From: Treponema sp.
GTDB taxonomy: Bacteria > Spirochaetota > Spirochaetia > Treponematales > Breznakiellaceae
DNA: 9,709 bases
Assembly: GCA_031264395.1 (NCBI GenBank)
Contig: JAISEB010000097.1
Span: 1 to 9,709 of the forward strand
Direction: 5' to 3'
The stretch's first letter is position 1. The number at the start of each line of letters is the position of its first letter. The notes below the pieces were generated by a model, which was not told the origin of the DNA, searched no databases, and saw nothing but the letters and a program-made list of their open reading frames with translations. This document shows, in pieces, positions 1-6,630 of this stretch. Position numbers and translations under genes: made by a program.

Positions 1-28
1 CGCTGTTTGGGAAAAAGGAGGCGGGCCC

Positions 29-811
29 ATGAAAAAATACACCGGGCGGAAGGCGCTGCCGGCCGTCCTTCTGCTGCTCTGCCTGTTCCCGCTTCCGGTT
101 TCCGGCCAGACGCGGACGGAGGAAGTGGTTGATACGGGCCGTTTCGGCGCGGAGGAGCCGGAGGATTCCGGGACTGTCGCGGAGGAAGACATTAACGATA
201 AATGGCTCCGTCTGGGGCTGCGGGCGGGGCCTTCCTTCCGTTTTTACACCCCCTCCAACGACACCCCCTATACCGGGGGCGACACCCAGTCTGTCTCCAT
301 GGATCTCTCTCTTCAGGCGAATCTCCGTGTCCTTCCCTTTTTGAGCGTTCAGGCGGAAATGGTGTTCACCTGGGATAACGCGTCCCTGTGGGCCTACAGG
401 CTGGGGACCAATAACGAAACCGACCGTTATACCAACGACTACACCGCCTTTTCCCTCCAGTTCCCCCTCCTGGTAAAGCTCGATCTTTACCCCGGCGCGT
501 TCAAAATTTCCCCCTTTCTGGGCGCTTATCTTCTGGCGCCCCTTGGAAAGCTTAAGGCGTCCAGTTCCCTTGGCGGCGGAAAAAGTTCCCTTTCCTGGAG
601 CCTCTCGCCGCCTCTGGGTTTTCTGGCGGGCGTGAGCGGGTCAAGGAAAGTGGGGCCCGGCGCCGTTATCGCCGATCTCAGGTACACCGCGGATCTTGGC
701 GCTCTAAAGGCAAAAGGCGGAACAATACAGGAATTCAGGCGGGGCGCGGTTTCCCTCACGGTGGGTTATGAGCTGGGTTTCTTTACCAGACAGAAGGGGG
801 AAAGACCATGA
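29..811 (+). CDS. Predicted outer-membrane beta-barrel protein (first of a tandem pair)
   Basis: A 260-aa exported protein of unknown specific function. Residues 1-26 form a signal peptide: basic MKK start, Leu-rich core, likely cleavage after VSG before Gln27. An acidic linker (about 27-58) follows, then a region from Trp59 to the C-terminus with alternating hydrophobic/polar strands and aromatic girdle residues, as in small porin-like outer-membrane barrels. The C-terminal half shares clear landmarks with the next gene: a conserved LGGG turn followed by W-S-x-S-x-P, the RY-x-x-D-x-G motif and the FRR-x-AVSL-x-x-GYE-x-GF ending. The start is supported by AAGGAGG at 15-21, 7 nt upstream. Its stop overlaps the next start in ATGA. 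The barrel fold and outer-membrane location are inferred from pattern; no named family is recognised with certainty. Confidence 0.8.
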   Translation: MKKYTGRKALPAVLLLLCLFPLPVSGQTRTEEVVDTGRFGAEEPEDSGTVAEEDINDKWLRLGLRAGPSFRFYTPSNDTPYTGGDTQSVSMDLSLQANLRVLPFLSVQAEMVFTWDNASLWAYRLGTNNETDRYTNDYTAFSLQFPLLVKLDLYPGAFKISPFLGAYLLAPLGKLKASSSLGGGKSSLSWSLSPPLGFLAGVSGSRKVGPGAVIADLRYTADLGALKAKGGTIQEFRRGAVSLTVGYELGFFTRQKGERP

Positions 812-2001
812 AAAAGAAACGCGGGTCCTTCCCTTTAAGAGCCGCCTTCCTCTGCGCCCTTTTCGGCGTTCTGGGCCTGTTTGTGTGTTCCGTCCCGCTT
901 TATGCGCAGACTGCCGCGGCGGAAGAAGGCTGGGGCCTTGATTATGAGGGAAAGGCCATTGTGGCGGTCCTTCCCCTGGCGGGGGATGAAACGGAGATGA
1001 TACGGCGCTTCCGGAACGGGACCATGGAGGCCGTCGCGGCTCTTCAAAAATACACCCCCCGTGAAGTCGGTCTTTCCGCCGTTGTCATGGCCGAGGTGGA
1101 AATACCCACCGACATGCCCCCCGTAAGGAGCCTTGCGATTGGGGCCCGTTACGCCCTTACCGGGGGCGTGTATGCGGGAAACAGGCCGGGGGAACACTAC
1201 CTGCAGCTCTGGCTCTGGGACATGGCGGGTTCCACCATGATCTACACCGACGATCTGGTGTACGACGACATTGAGGGGGCAATGGAAAGCCTTCCGGGCC
1301 TTGTGGAATGGCTCTTTTCCCATATCCGCGAGGTTGTCATCACGGAGACCGGGCCCGCCGCCAAACCGGACCCCCTCTTTACTTTGGGCGTGAGGTTCGG
1401 GCCCGTTCCCCGCTGGTACATCGTTCCCGGAGAAGTCTCCTCCGGCGCTTCCGCGCTGAACCTTGAAGGGGGGATATCGGGCGCGGTGCGGATCAATTCC
1501 CTTTTTTCCGCCCAGGCTGAAATTATCATGACAGGCGACACCGTGGTGTACCGGGGCGCGGCTCTCGTTGGAAAGCAGTATATACTGGCAAATGAAAGAT
1601 TCTCCAATGTTTCCCTTATGTTCCCCTTCCTTTGCAAGGTGAATGTGTGGACCGGCCCCGTCCGGCTTTCGCCCCTCGCGGGGTTCTATTTTACGGCTCC
1701 CCTGGGGCGGGCCCGTTACAATTACAGCCTCGGCGGGGGGAACAACTCCCGGTCCTGGTCTTTTTCCGTTCCCATGGGGTTCACCGCCGGGCTTGAAGGG
1801 GCCGTACAGTACGGGCCGGGGAGGATCTTCGGGGGTATCCGTTATGCCGGAGACTTTGGTATTGTTAGGATTACAGGTGTAAACGTCCGTAGCCTTCCGG
1901 ATCTAAGCTTCCGGCGGCACGCCGTCTCCCTGTACCTGGGTTATGAATTTGGATTTCTTGACGGAAAGAAGATAGAAACGTTTTTGGGAGAGTTATTCTA
2001 G
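808..2001 (+). CDS. Two-domain exported protein: alpha/beta N-terminal domain plus beta-barrel paralogous to upstream gene
   Basis: A 397-aa protein with a signal peptide (basic MKKKR start, hydrophobic core, cleavage near YAQ at about residue 34). Residues ~45-175 form a soluble alpha/beta domain: a VAVLPLAGD strand, a helix with FRNGTMEAV, an ALTGGVYAG strand and a LWLWDM strand. This resembles the nucleotide-free alpha/beta domains of TolB-N/CsgG/LpoB-type periplasmic proteins, but the match is by pattern only. From about residue 191 to the end it is paralogous to the preceding 260-aa protein (shared LGGG, W-S-F-S-x-P-MGF, RY-x-x-D-F-G and FRR-x-AVSL-x-LGYEFGF). The natural reading is an outer-membrane barrel with a periplasmic N-terminal domain. 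Translation is coupled to the upstream gene by a 4-nt ATGA overlap, with a purine-rich AGGGGGAAAG just before the start. Confidence 0.8.
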   Translation: MKKKRGSFPLRAAFLCALFGVLGLFVCSVPLYAQTAAAEEGWGLDYEGKAIVAVLPLAGDETEMIRRFRNGTMEAVAALQKYTPREVGLSAVVMAEVEIPTDMPPVRSLAIGARYALTGGVYAGNRPGEHYLQLWLWDMAGSTMIYTDDLVYDDIEGAMESLPGLVEWLFSHIREVVITETGPAAKPDPLFTLGVRFGPVPRWYIVPGEVSSGASALNLEGGISGAVRINSLFSAQAEIIMTGDTVVYRGAALVGKQYILANERFSNVSLMFPFLCKVNVWTGPVRLSPLAGFYFTAPLGRARYNYSLGGGNNSRSWSFSVPMGFTAGLEGAVQYGPGRIFGGIRYAGDFGIVRITGVNVRSLPDLSFRRHAVSLYLGYEFGFLDGKKIETFLGELF

Positions 2002-2010
2002 GAGAATGTC

Positions 2011-2739
2011 ATGAAACGGTTAAGCGTTGTCCTTTGCTTGGGTTTTCTCGTGTCTTTGGGATGTTTCGCCCAAATCCAGACGGGAAACGCCTCGTTTAAC
2101 TCGTCGAAGACGGGACATGCCATAAGCCACTCCAGCCTGTCCTTTGGTACCCGCGTCAAGGTTACCAATCTGCGGAACAACAGGTCGGTGGAGGCTGTGG
2201 TAAACGGGAGAATCCCCATAGAAAGAGAGCGGATCGCTGACATTTTCCGTGACGCGGGAACCGATTTGGGAATGGGAAGCGGCCTGACGCTGGTGGAGAT
2301 CGAGGTGCTGCCGCCCCACGATGTTCCTGCGGCTTCCGGGGAGACGGCCGGGACCCCCGCCGGGGGCGTCTCCGTTGCGGAGGGAAGCCCCCGTCCGCCG
2401 GAAGCGGCCCCCGTTTCTCCTGTTCCGCAGGTTTCCTCTCAGGGGGAAAGCTCGTCTTCCTCTTCTTCCTCGTCTTCCGTGCGGGAACAAAGTTTCCCGC
2501 CCCCGGCCGCGCCGCAAATACTGCCTGTTCAGTCTATTACCGATGTGCAGTATGTTCAGGTTCCCGGCGGGAACTGCTGTAGTCCCCTTTTGTTCGTGGT
2601 GCTGGCGCTTCTGATTGTGGTAATCATTCTTCTTCTGGTAATACTGATCCTCTTCCTGCGGCGTCTTTTCCTCTGGCCCTGGCATTATCCGGTATGGTAC
2701 CGCCGCCATCTGTTGTACGCCAGGAAACACCGCCGGTAA
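2011..2739 (+). CDS. RlpA-like double-psi beta-barrel protein with C-terminal membrane anchor
   Basis: A 242-aa protein. Residues 1-20 are a signal sequence; Cys18 gives a poor lipobox (S-L-G-C), so signal peptidase I cleavage after CFA is about equally likely. Residues ~25-100 resemble the RlpA/DPBB domain, including SFGTRVKVTNLRNNRSV (45-60), the VN-x-R-x-P element (64-69) and an IADIFRDAG helix. RlpA enzymes are septal peptidoglycan lytic transglycosylases. Here the family's VNDRGP Asp is Gly66, and the GE-x-x-D segment before the conserved His is missing, so catalysis is doubtful. A Pro/Ser-rich linker (~100-188, with ten Ser at 147-156) leads to Cys189-Cys190, a transmembrane helix at ~192-216 and a basic, aromatic tail. 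There is no SPOR domain. GGAG at 2001-2004 supports the start. Fold confidence is good; function is unknown. Confidence 0.72.
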   Translation: MKRLSVVLCLGFLVSLGCFAQIQTGNASFNSSKTGHAISHSSLSFGTRVKVTNLRNNRSVEAVVNGRIPIERERIADIFRDAGTDLGMGSGLTLVEIEVLPPHDVPAASGETAGTPAGGVSVAEGSPRPPEAAPVSPVPQVSSQGESSSSSSSSSSVREQSFPPPAAPQILPVQSITDVQYVQVPGGNCCSPLLFVVLALLIVVIILLLVILILFLRRLFLWPWHYPVWYRRHLLYARKHRR

Positions 2740-2740
2740 C

Positions 2741-3775
2741 ATGGAGCGTCCCAGGGACCCTTTTTCCGCGGCCGAACTGTTTTCTCTGTGCCGCCGGGAA
2801 CTCGCGAAACGTGTCGCCGGCCAGAAGGAAATGGTGGACGGGCTCCTTGCCGCGCTTACGGCGGGCGGGCATGTCCTGCTTGAAGGCGTTCCCGGCCTTG
2901 CCAAGACACTTGCCGTAAAGAGCCTCGCGGAAATAACGGGGCTTGCCTTTAAGCGCGTGCAGTTTACCCCGGATCTGCTTCCGGCCGATCTTACCGGAAC
3001 CCTCATCTGGGAGCAGGGCAGGGGGGATTTTTCGATACGCCGCGGCCCGGTCTTTGCCAACGTGATTCTTGCCGACGAGATAAACAGGGCGCCGGCCAAA
3101 GTTCAGTCGGCGCTTCTTGAGGCCATGGAGGAAAGGCAGGTTACCATAGGCGAGACGAGCTGCCCCCTGCCTGACCCCTTCTTTGTGCTTGCTACCCAGA
3201 ATCCCATAGAGCAGGAAGGCACCTACGCCCTTCCCGAGGCGGAACTGGACCGTTTTCTTGTCAAGCTCCTCGTGCCGTATCCTTCCCCGGAAGAGGAGAT
3301 AGACATTCTGGGAAGAAACGCCCGCATGGGCGCTGCCGCCGGGCCCGCCCTCGAGGCGGTGCTGGACGCCGCCGCTCTTCTTGGCCTCCGCGAGGCGGCA
3401 AACGCGGTCCGTTCCGATGAAAAAATAGCCAGGTACATTGTCTCTCTTGTTTCCTCCACGCGGCCCCTTTCCACGCGGGGCGGTCTTTCGGGGGCCGGGG
3501 GAAGCGGGGGGGCCGCCCCGGCGCGTCTTCCCAAAGAGGGGTTTTACCGCCATATTTCCTACGGCGCTTCCCCACGGGCGTCCATTGCCCTGCACCGGCT
3601 TTCCCGCATTTTCGCCCTCATGGAAGGCCGTTCCTTTGTCACCCCCGAAGATGTCAAGGCCGCCGCTTTTCCCGTCCTCCGCCACCGCATCGTCCTTTCC
3701 TATGAGGCCGAGGCGGACGGCCTTGATACGGACGCGGTTATTTCCCGCATCCTCGCTCTGGTGCCCATTCCCTGA
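2741..3775 (+). CDS. moxR: MoxR-family AAA+ ATPase
   Basis: A 344-aa cytoplasmic ATPase of the MoxR/RavA class, whose members act as chaperones for assembly or metal loading of partner proteins carrying VWA domains. Visible motifs are Walker A GVPGLAKT (49-56), Walker B VILADE (108-113) followed by the MoxR signature INRAPAKVQSALLEAMEE, sensor 1 ATQN (151-154) with PIEQEGTYALPEAELDRF, and sensor 2 GASPRAS (275-281). All key ATPase residues are present. Just before sensor 2 there is an unusual Gly/Ala-rich stretch (247-263). The start codon lies 1 nt after the preceding stop with only a weak AGGAAA 13 nt upstream, so reinitiation is likely. It heads the Bat portion of the operon, directly before DUF58, the usual MoxR-DUF58-VWA arrangement. 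Confidence 0.95.
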   Translation: MERPRDPFSAAELFSLCRRELAKRVAGQKEMVDGLLAALTAGGHVLLEGVPGLAKTLAVKSLAEITGLAFKRVQFTPDLLPADLTGTLIWEQGRGDFSIRRGPVFANVILADEINRAPAKVQSALLEAMEERQVTIGETSCPLPDPFFVLATQNPIEQEGTYALPEAELDRFLVKLLVPYPSPEEEIDILGRNARMGAAAGPALEAVLDAAALLGLREAANAVRSDEKIARYIVSLVSSTRPLSTRGGLSGAGGSGGAAPARLPKEGFYRHISYGASPRASIALHRLSRIFALMEGRSFVTPEDVKAAAFPVLRHRIVLSYEAEADGLDTDAVISRILALVPIP

Positions 3776-3776
3776 T

Positions 3777-4685
3777 ATGGACAGGCGTGAACTTCTCGGG
3801 CGTATTGTTACTTTTCCCATCATTGCCGCGGGGCTTGCCGAGGATCTTCTTGCCGGAAATTACCGTTCCATTTTCCGGGGACAGGGAATAGAATTTGACG
3901 GGGTCCGCCGTTACGAGCGCGGGGACGACATCAGAACCATAGACTGGAACGCCAGCGCCCGTTTCGGGCGGCCCTATGTAAAGACGTACAGGGAAGAACG
4001 GGAACTTTCGGTTTTTATTGTTCTTGACTGTTCCGCTTCCATGTTCACCGGAAGCGGCCTTACCCGTTTTGAACAGGGGCTTATGGCGGCGGCCCTTATC
4101 GCCTTTTCCGCCGAACGGGCCGGGCAGCAGACCGGCGCATTGTTTTACGACCGGGAAATTACCCGTATCTTTCCGCCGGGAAAGGGCCGCCGCCACATCA
4201 TGACCATACTGCAGAGCGCCCTGGATTACAGTCCGGCGGGGCGGGGAAGCGGCCTGGGCGCGGCCATTTTGGGCGCGGGAAGGCTCCTCAGGCGGCGCAG
4301 CCTTGCCGTGATCGTCTCCGACTTTCTTGCCGTCAACTGGGAGCGCGAACTCGAGGAGCTTGCCCGCCGGCACGACGTGATAGCCCTGAGGCTCTGCGAT
4401 CCCATGGACGCGGAACTTCCCGCCGCGGGGCTCATTCCCCTTGAAGATCCGGAAACGGCCGCGAGGATACACGCGCCTTCCCTTTCCGAATCCTTCCGCT
4501 CCGCCTGGGCCCAGTGGCACGGGGACAGGGCGGATCTCTGGGAAGCCCTGTGCAGGAAGTCGGGCGCGGCCTCTCTGGAATTGTCCACGGCGGCGGACGC
4601 GGCCGAAAGCCTCTTCCGTTTCTTCGGGGGCCGCCGGGGCGCGGCGTTTCACCCCGTTTCCCGGCGGGCGGGGAGCGGCGCGTGA
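3777..4685 (+). CDS. DUF58-family protein (VWA-like), MoxR partner
   Basis: A 302-aa cytoplasmic protein of the DUF58 family, which almost always sits next to MoxR and carries a divergent VWA fold. The family signature is clear: GQGIEFDGVRRYERGDDIR (35-53), IDWNASARFGRPYVK (55-69) and YREEREL (71-77), followed by the metal-site motif DCSASM (84-89) and a second acidic strand end SDF (181-183). The Thr of the canonical metal site appears replaced by Ser (around Ser158). An open frame extends upstream to 3438, but that part lies inside moxR and lacks family motifs. ATG 3777, 1 nt after the moxR stop, gives the expected DUF58 N-terminus. There is no clear Shine-Dalgarno, implying coupling to moxR. 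The 3' end overlaps the next gene by 4 nt (GTGA). Confidence 0.93.
   Translation: MDRRELLGRIVTFPIIAAGLAEDLLAGNYRSIFRGQGIEFDGVRRYERGDDIRTIDWNASARFGRPYVKTYREERELSVFIVLDCSASMFTGSGLTRFEQGLMAAALIAFSAERAGQQTGALFYDREITRIFPPGKGRRHIMTILQSALDYSPAGRGSGLGAAILGAGRLLRRRSLAVIVSDFLAVNWERELEELARRHDVIALRLCDPMDAELPAAGLIPLEDPETAARIHAPSLSESFRSAWAQWHGDRADLWEALCRKSGAASLELSTAADAAESLFRFFGGRRGAAFHPVSRRAGSGA
4670..4675 (+). promoter_or_regulatory. Ribosome-binding site deciding GTG start at 4682
   Basis: GGGGAG lies 6 nt before GTG 4682. It favours this start over more upstream in-frame codons, which lie inside the DUF58 gene and would place about 56 non-signal residues before an obvious signal peptide. Confidence 0.6.
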
Positions 4686-5632
4686 AGCGCGGGACGCTTC
4701 TTGCCGCCGCCTTCCTTTTGTTTTTTTCCGCCGCGCCGGAGGCGGAGGAAGGGGCCTCCCGCGTCTATCTTGTCCCGCAGACTGTTTTTGTGGGGGACAG
4801 GGCTGTTCTGGTGATCCCCCTTGGGGGCCCCTCGGAGGACGCCGAACTTTCCCCGCCGTCCGATACCGCGAACCTTGTGTTTCACCGCCTGCGCGTTGAA
4901 AGCCGGGGCGGCGAGGCTCACGCGCTCATCGAATTTACCGCGTACGCCGCGGGCGTTCTTGCCCTTCCGGCGGTCGGGATTCCTTCGGGCCTTCTTGCGG
5001 GGCTCCGCGTGGAAATTGCCTCCGTTCTTGAAAAGGGGAACGAGGGGAGGGTGCTTTCCGATCCCGCCCCGCCGCTTGCCGTTCCCGGCACCGGCTTTCT
5101 TGTTTACGGAACGGCGGCCTTTCTTCTTGCGGCGCTCTTTTTCCTTGCCGGCGGGACATACTGGTTCCGAAGGCGTTTCAGGATCGTTTTAGAATCCTGG
5201 AAGAGGCGGCGTCTTGTTGCCTCATCTCTTTCCCTTATGCGGCGTCTCAGGCGGGAGATCCTCAAAAACCCCGCTCCCGGCGAGCGGGTCATGCTGCTCG
5301 ATTTCCTTTCTGCGGAATTCAGGTCCTTTCTGGCCCGTTACACAGGACTCGAATGCAGGGCCATGACGGCGCGGGAACTTGCCCTTATGCCGCCCCTTGC
5401 CGAAGGGGAGGCGGCCGGATGCGCGGGCCTTGTAAGGCGCTGGGACGAAGCCCGTTATTGCGGCGCCTGCCCGGAGCGGGACGAACTGCTTGACATGCTG
5501 GGGGACGCCGTTTCTTTTACCGGCGTCCTTGAAAAGGCCGAACGCCGGAAACGGCGGAAAGCGCCCGGCGGAAGCGCCGGAAAAGGCGGTACGGGGGGCG
5601 CGGACGTCCCCGGCGCGGGGGAAAAGACGTGA
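4682..5632 (+). CDS. Single-pass membrane protein of the Bat operon, function unknown
   Basis: A 316-aa protein between DUF58 and BatA, a position usually held by a poorly conserved anchored protein in Bat loci. From GTG 4682 it has a signal peptide (1 to about 21, cleavage near PEA/EEG) and a short extracytoplasmic beta-rich domain (~26-130) opening with VYLVPQTVFVGDRAVL, reminiscent of the first Ig-like domain of BatD. One transmembrane helix (~138-162) follows, stopped by WFRRRFR, then a ~150-residue helical cytoplasmic domain and a basic, Gly-rich tail (from about ERRKRRK). Such a layout could link periplasmic Bat components to cytoplasmic MoxR/DUF58; that is inference. The start overlaps the DUF58 stop (GTGA), and the stop overlaps the batA start (GTGA). 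No family is named with confidence; a DUF4381-like role is possible. Confidence 0.82.
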   Translation: MKRGTLLAAAFLLFFSAAPEAEEGASRVYLVPQTVFVGDRAVLVIPLGGPSEDAELSPPSDTANLVFHRLRVESRGGEAHALIEFTAYAAGVLALPAVGIPSGLLAGLRVEIASVLEKGNEGRVLSDPAPPLAVPGTGFLVYGTAAFLLAALFFLAGGTYWFRRRFRIVLESWKRRRLVASSLSLMRRLRREILKNPAPGERVMLLDFLSAEFRSFLARYTGLECRAMTARELALMPPLAEGEAAGCAGLVRRWDEARYCGACPERDELLDMLGDAVSFTGVLEKAERRKRRKAPGGSAGKGGTGGADVPGAGEKT

Positions 5633-6630
5633 GACTGGCACTGGAACAGCCCGCCCTCTTTATCGCGGGGATCATCCTTATTCCCCTTGGGATCTTTATT
5701 CTCCGCCGCCTGTACGGCCCCCTTTCGCTTGTTCTTCCCCTGGGGCCGCCGGGGGGCGTTCCTTTTAAGCCTCCCTTTGGCATCGAGTGGCTTGTACGCG
5801 CGCTTCGCGCCGCCGAATATGCGGGCGCTTTTCTGCTTCTGCTTGCCGCCGCGGGCCCTCTTGTGAGGACAAGCGGCAGGGTCTGGCTTTCGAGGGGGGC
5901 GGATATTATCGCCGTAATGGACATCAGCCCCAGCATGGCGGCGCTGGACATGGAGGGGCGCAGCCGCTTTGACGCCGCGAGGGATCTGATCCGTTTCTTT
6001 GCGGAAAGGAGGCCCGCCGACGCCATAGGGCTCGCGGCGGCAGGGAACGACGCCGCCCTTTTGGTGCCCCCCACGACGGACAGGCGGGCTCTTTTTTCAC
6101 GGCTCGAAAGCCTTCGAGTGGGGGAAATGGGCGACGGAACCGCCCTTGGCATGGGGCTTGCCACGGCGGCCTTTCACCTGCGGAATTCCGCCGCCCCGCG
6201 CCGGGCGGTTATCCTTGTCACGGACGGGGAAAACAACGCGGGAGCGGTTCACCCTGAAACCGCCGCGGCCATGCTGCCTGAGCTGGGGATCTCCCTTTGG
6301 ATCATAGGAATAGGCCGGGGCGGGGAAGTGCCCGTCGATTATGTGGACCCCCGCACAAGAATGCGCCGGAGCGGGACCTTCCTTTCGCACTTTAATCCCG
6401 AAAGCCTCATGTCCGTAAGCAGGGCGGGCGGGGGGACTTTCATACGCGCGCCTTCGGCGCAGTCCTTCGCGGACGCCTTTTCGCTGGTTGATGAAAAAGA
6501 GATGCTGGCGCGCCGGCGGGGAACCGTAACGGAAACAAAATCGCTGCGGGTTCCCTTTATTGCCGCCGCTTTTATACTGATCCTCCTTGCGCGCCTTGTA
6601 CGCACCGGCATTCTGGGGGGCCGTTCATGA
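5629..6630 (+). CDS. batA: BatA-like inner-membrane VWA protein
   Basis: A 333-aa membrane protein of the BatA type. Two transmembrane helices (~7-25 and ~62-78) precede a von Willebrand factor A domain (~91-290), and a third helix lies at ~307-323. The metal-ion-dependent adhesion site is complete: D98-x-S100-x-S102 (DISPSM), Thr171 (GDGTALG) and Asp199 (TDGENN). The loop between helices 1 and 2 and the C-terminal tail are rich in Arg, so by the positive-inside rule the VWA domain faces the periplasm. VWA domains bind protein partners through the metal; Bat proteins are named for Bacteroides aerotolerance, but their molecular role is unsettled. The start is GTG within a GTGA overlap, preceded by a G-rich GGGGGA 6 nt upstream. 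The gene ends in an ATGA overlap with the BatB-TPR fusion. Confidence 0.92.
   Translation: MRLALEQPALFIAGIILIPLGIFILRRLYGPLSLVLPLGPPGGVPFKPPFGIEWLVRALRAAEYAGAFLLLLAAAGPLVRTSGRVWLSRGADIIAVMDISPSMAALDMEGRSRFDAARDLIRFFAERRPADAIGLAAAGNDAALLVPPTTDRRALFSRLESLRVGEMGDGTALGMGLATAAFHLRNSAAPRRAVILVTDGENNAGAVHPETAAAMLPELGISLWIIGIGRGGEVPVDYVDPRTRMRRSGTFLSHFNPESLMSVSRAGGGTFIRAPSAQSFADAFSLVDEKEMLARRRGTVTETKSLRVPFIAAAFILILLARLVRTGILGGRS

Noticed and set aside
1..28. Promoter for the operon upstream of the first gene
   Set aside because: Only 28 nt are visible, enough for a ribosome-binding site but not for -35 and -10 boxes; the promoter, if close, lies outside the window.
2449..2478. Phase-variable repeat in the Ser tract
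   Set aside because: The codons are mixed and the repeat unit imperfect, so slippage prone to frameshift is unlikely; any change would probably be in whole codons.
3438..3776. N-terminal extension of the DUF58 frame into moxR
   Set aside because: The 113 extra residues are Pro/Arg-rich and match nothing in DUF58, while ATG 3777 gives the family N-terminus 1 nt after the moxR stop.
2624..3823. Long open frame on the - strand (399 codons) opposite moxR
   Set aside because: It is antisense to moxR, whose motifs are unmistakable. Its product has no recognisable domain and is rich in Arg, Gly and Lys, as expected from a GC-rich shadow frame.
3738..4652. Open frame on the - strand (304 codons) opposite the DUF58 gene
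   Set aside because: It is a shadow of DUF58, with biased composition, no motif and no ribosome-binding site context.
4514..4681. N-terminal extension of the linker-protein frame into DUF58
   Set aside because: The 56 extra residues are Gly/Arg-rich and would bury the signal peptide. GTG 4682 has a ribosome-binding site and a 4-nt overlap.
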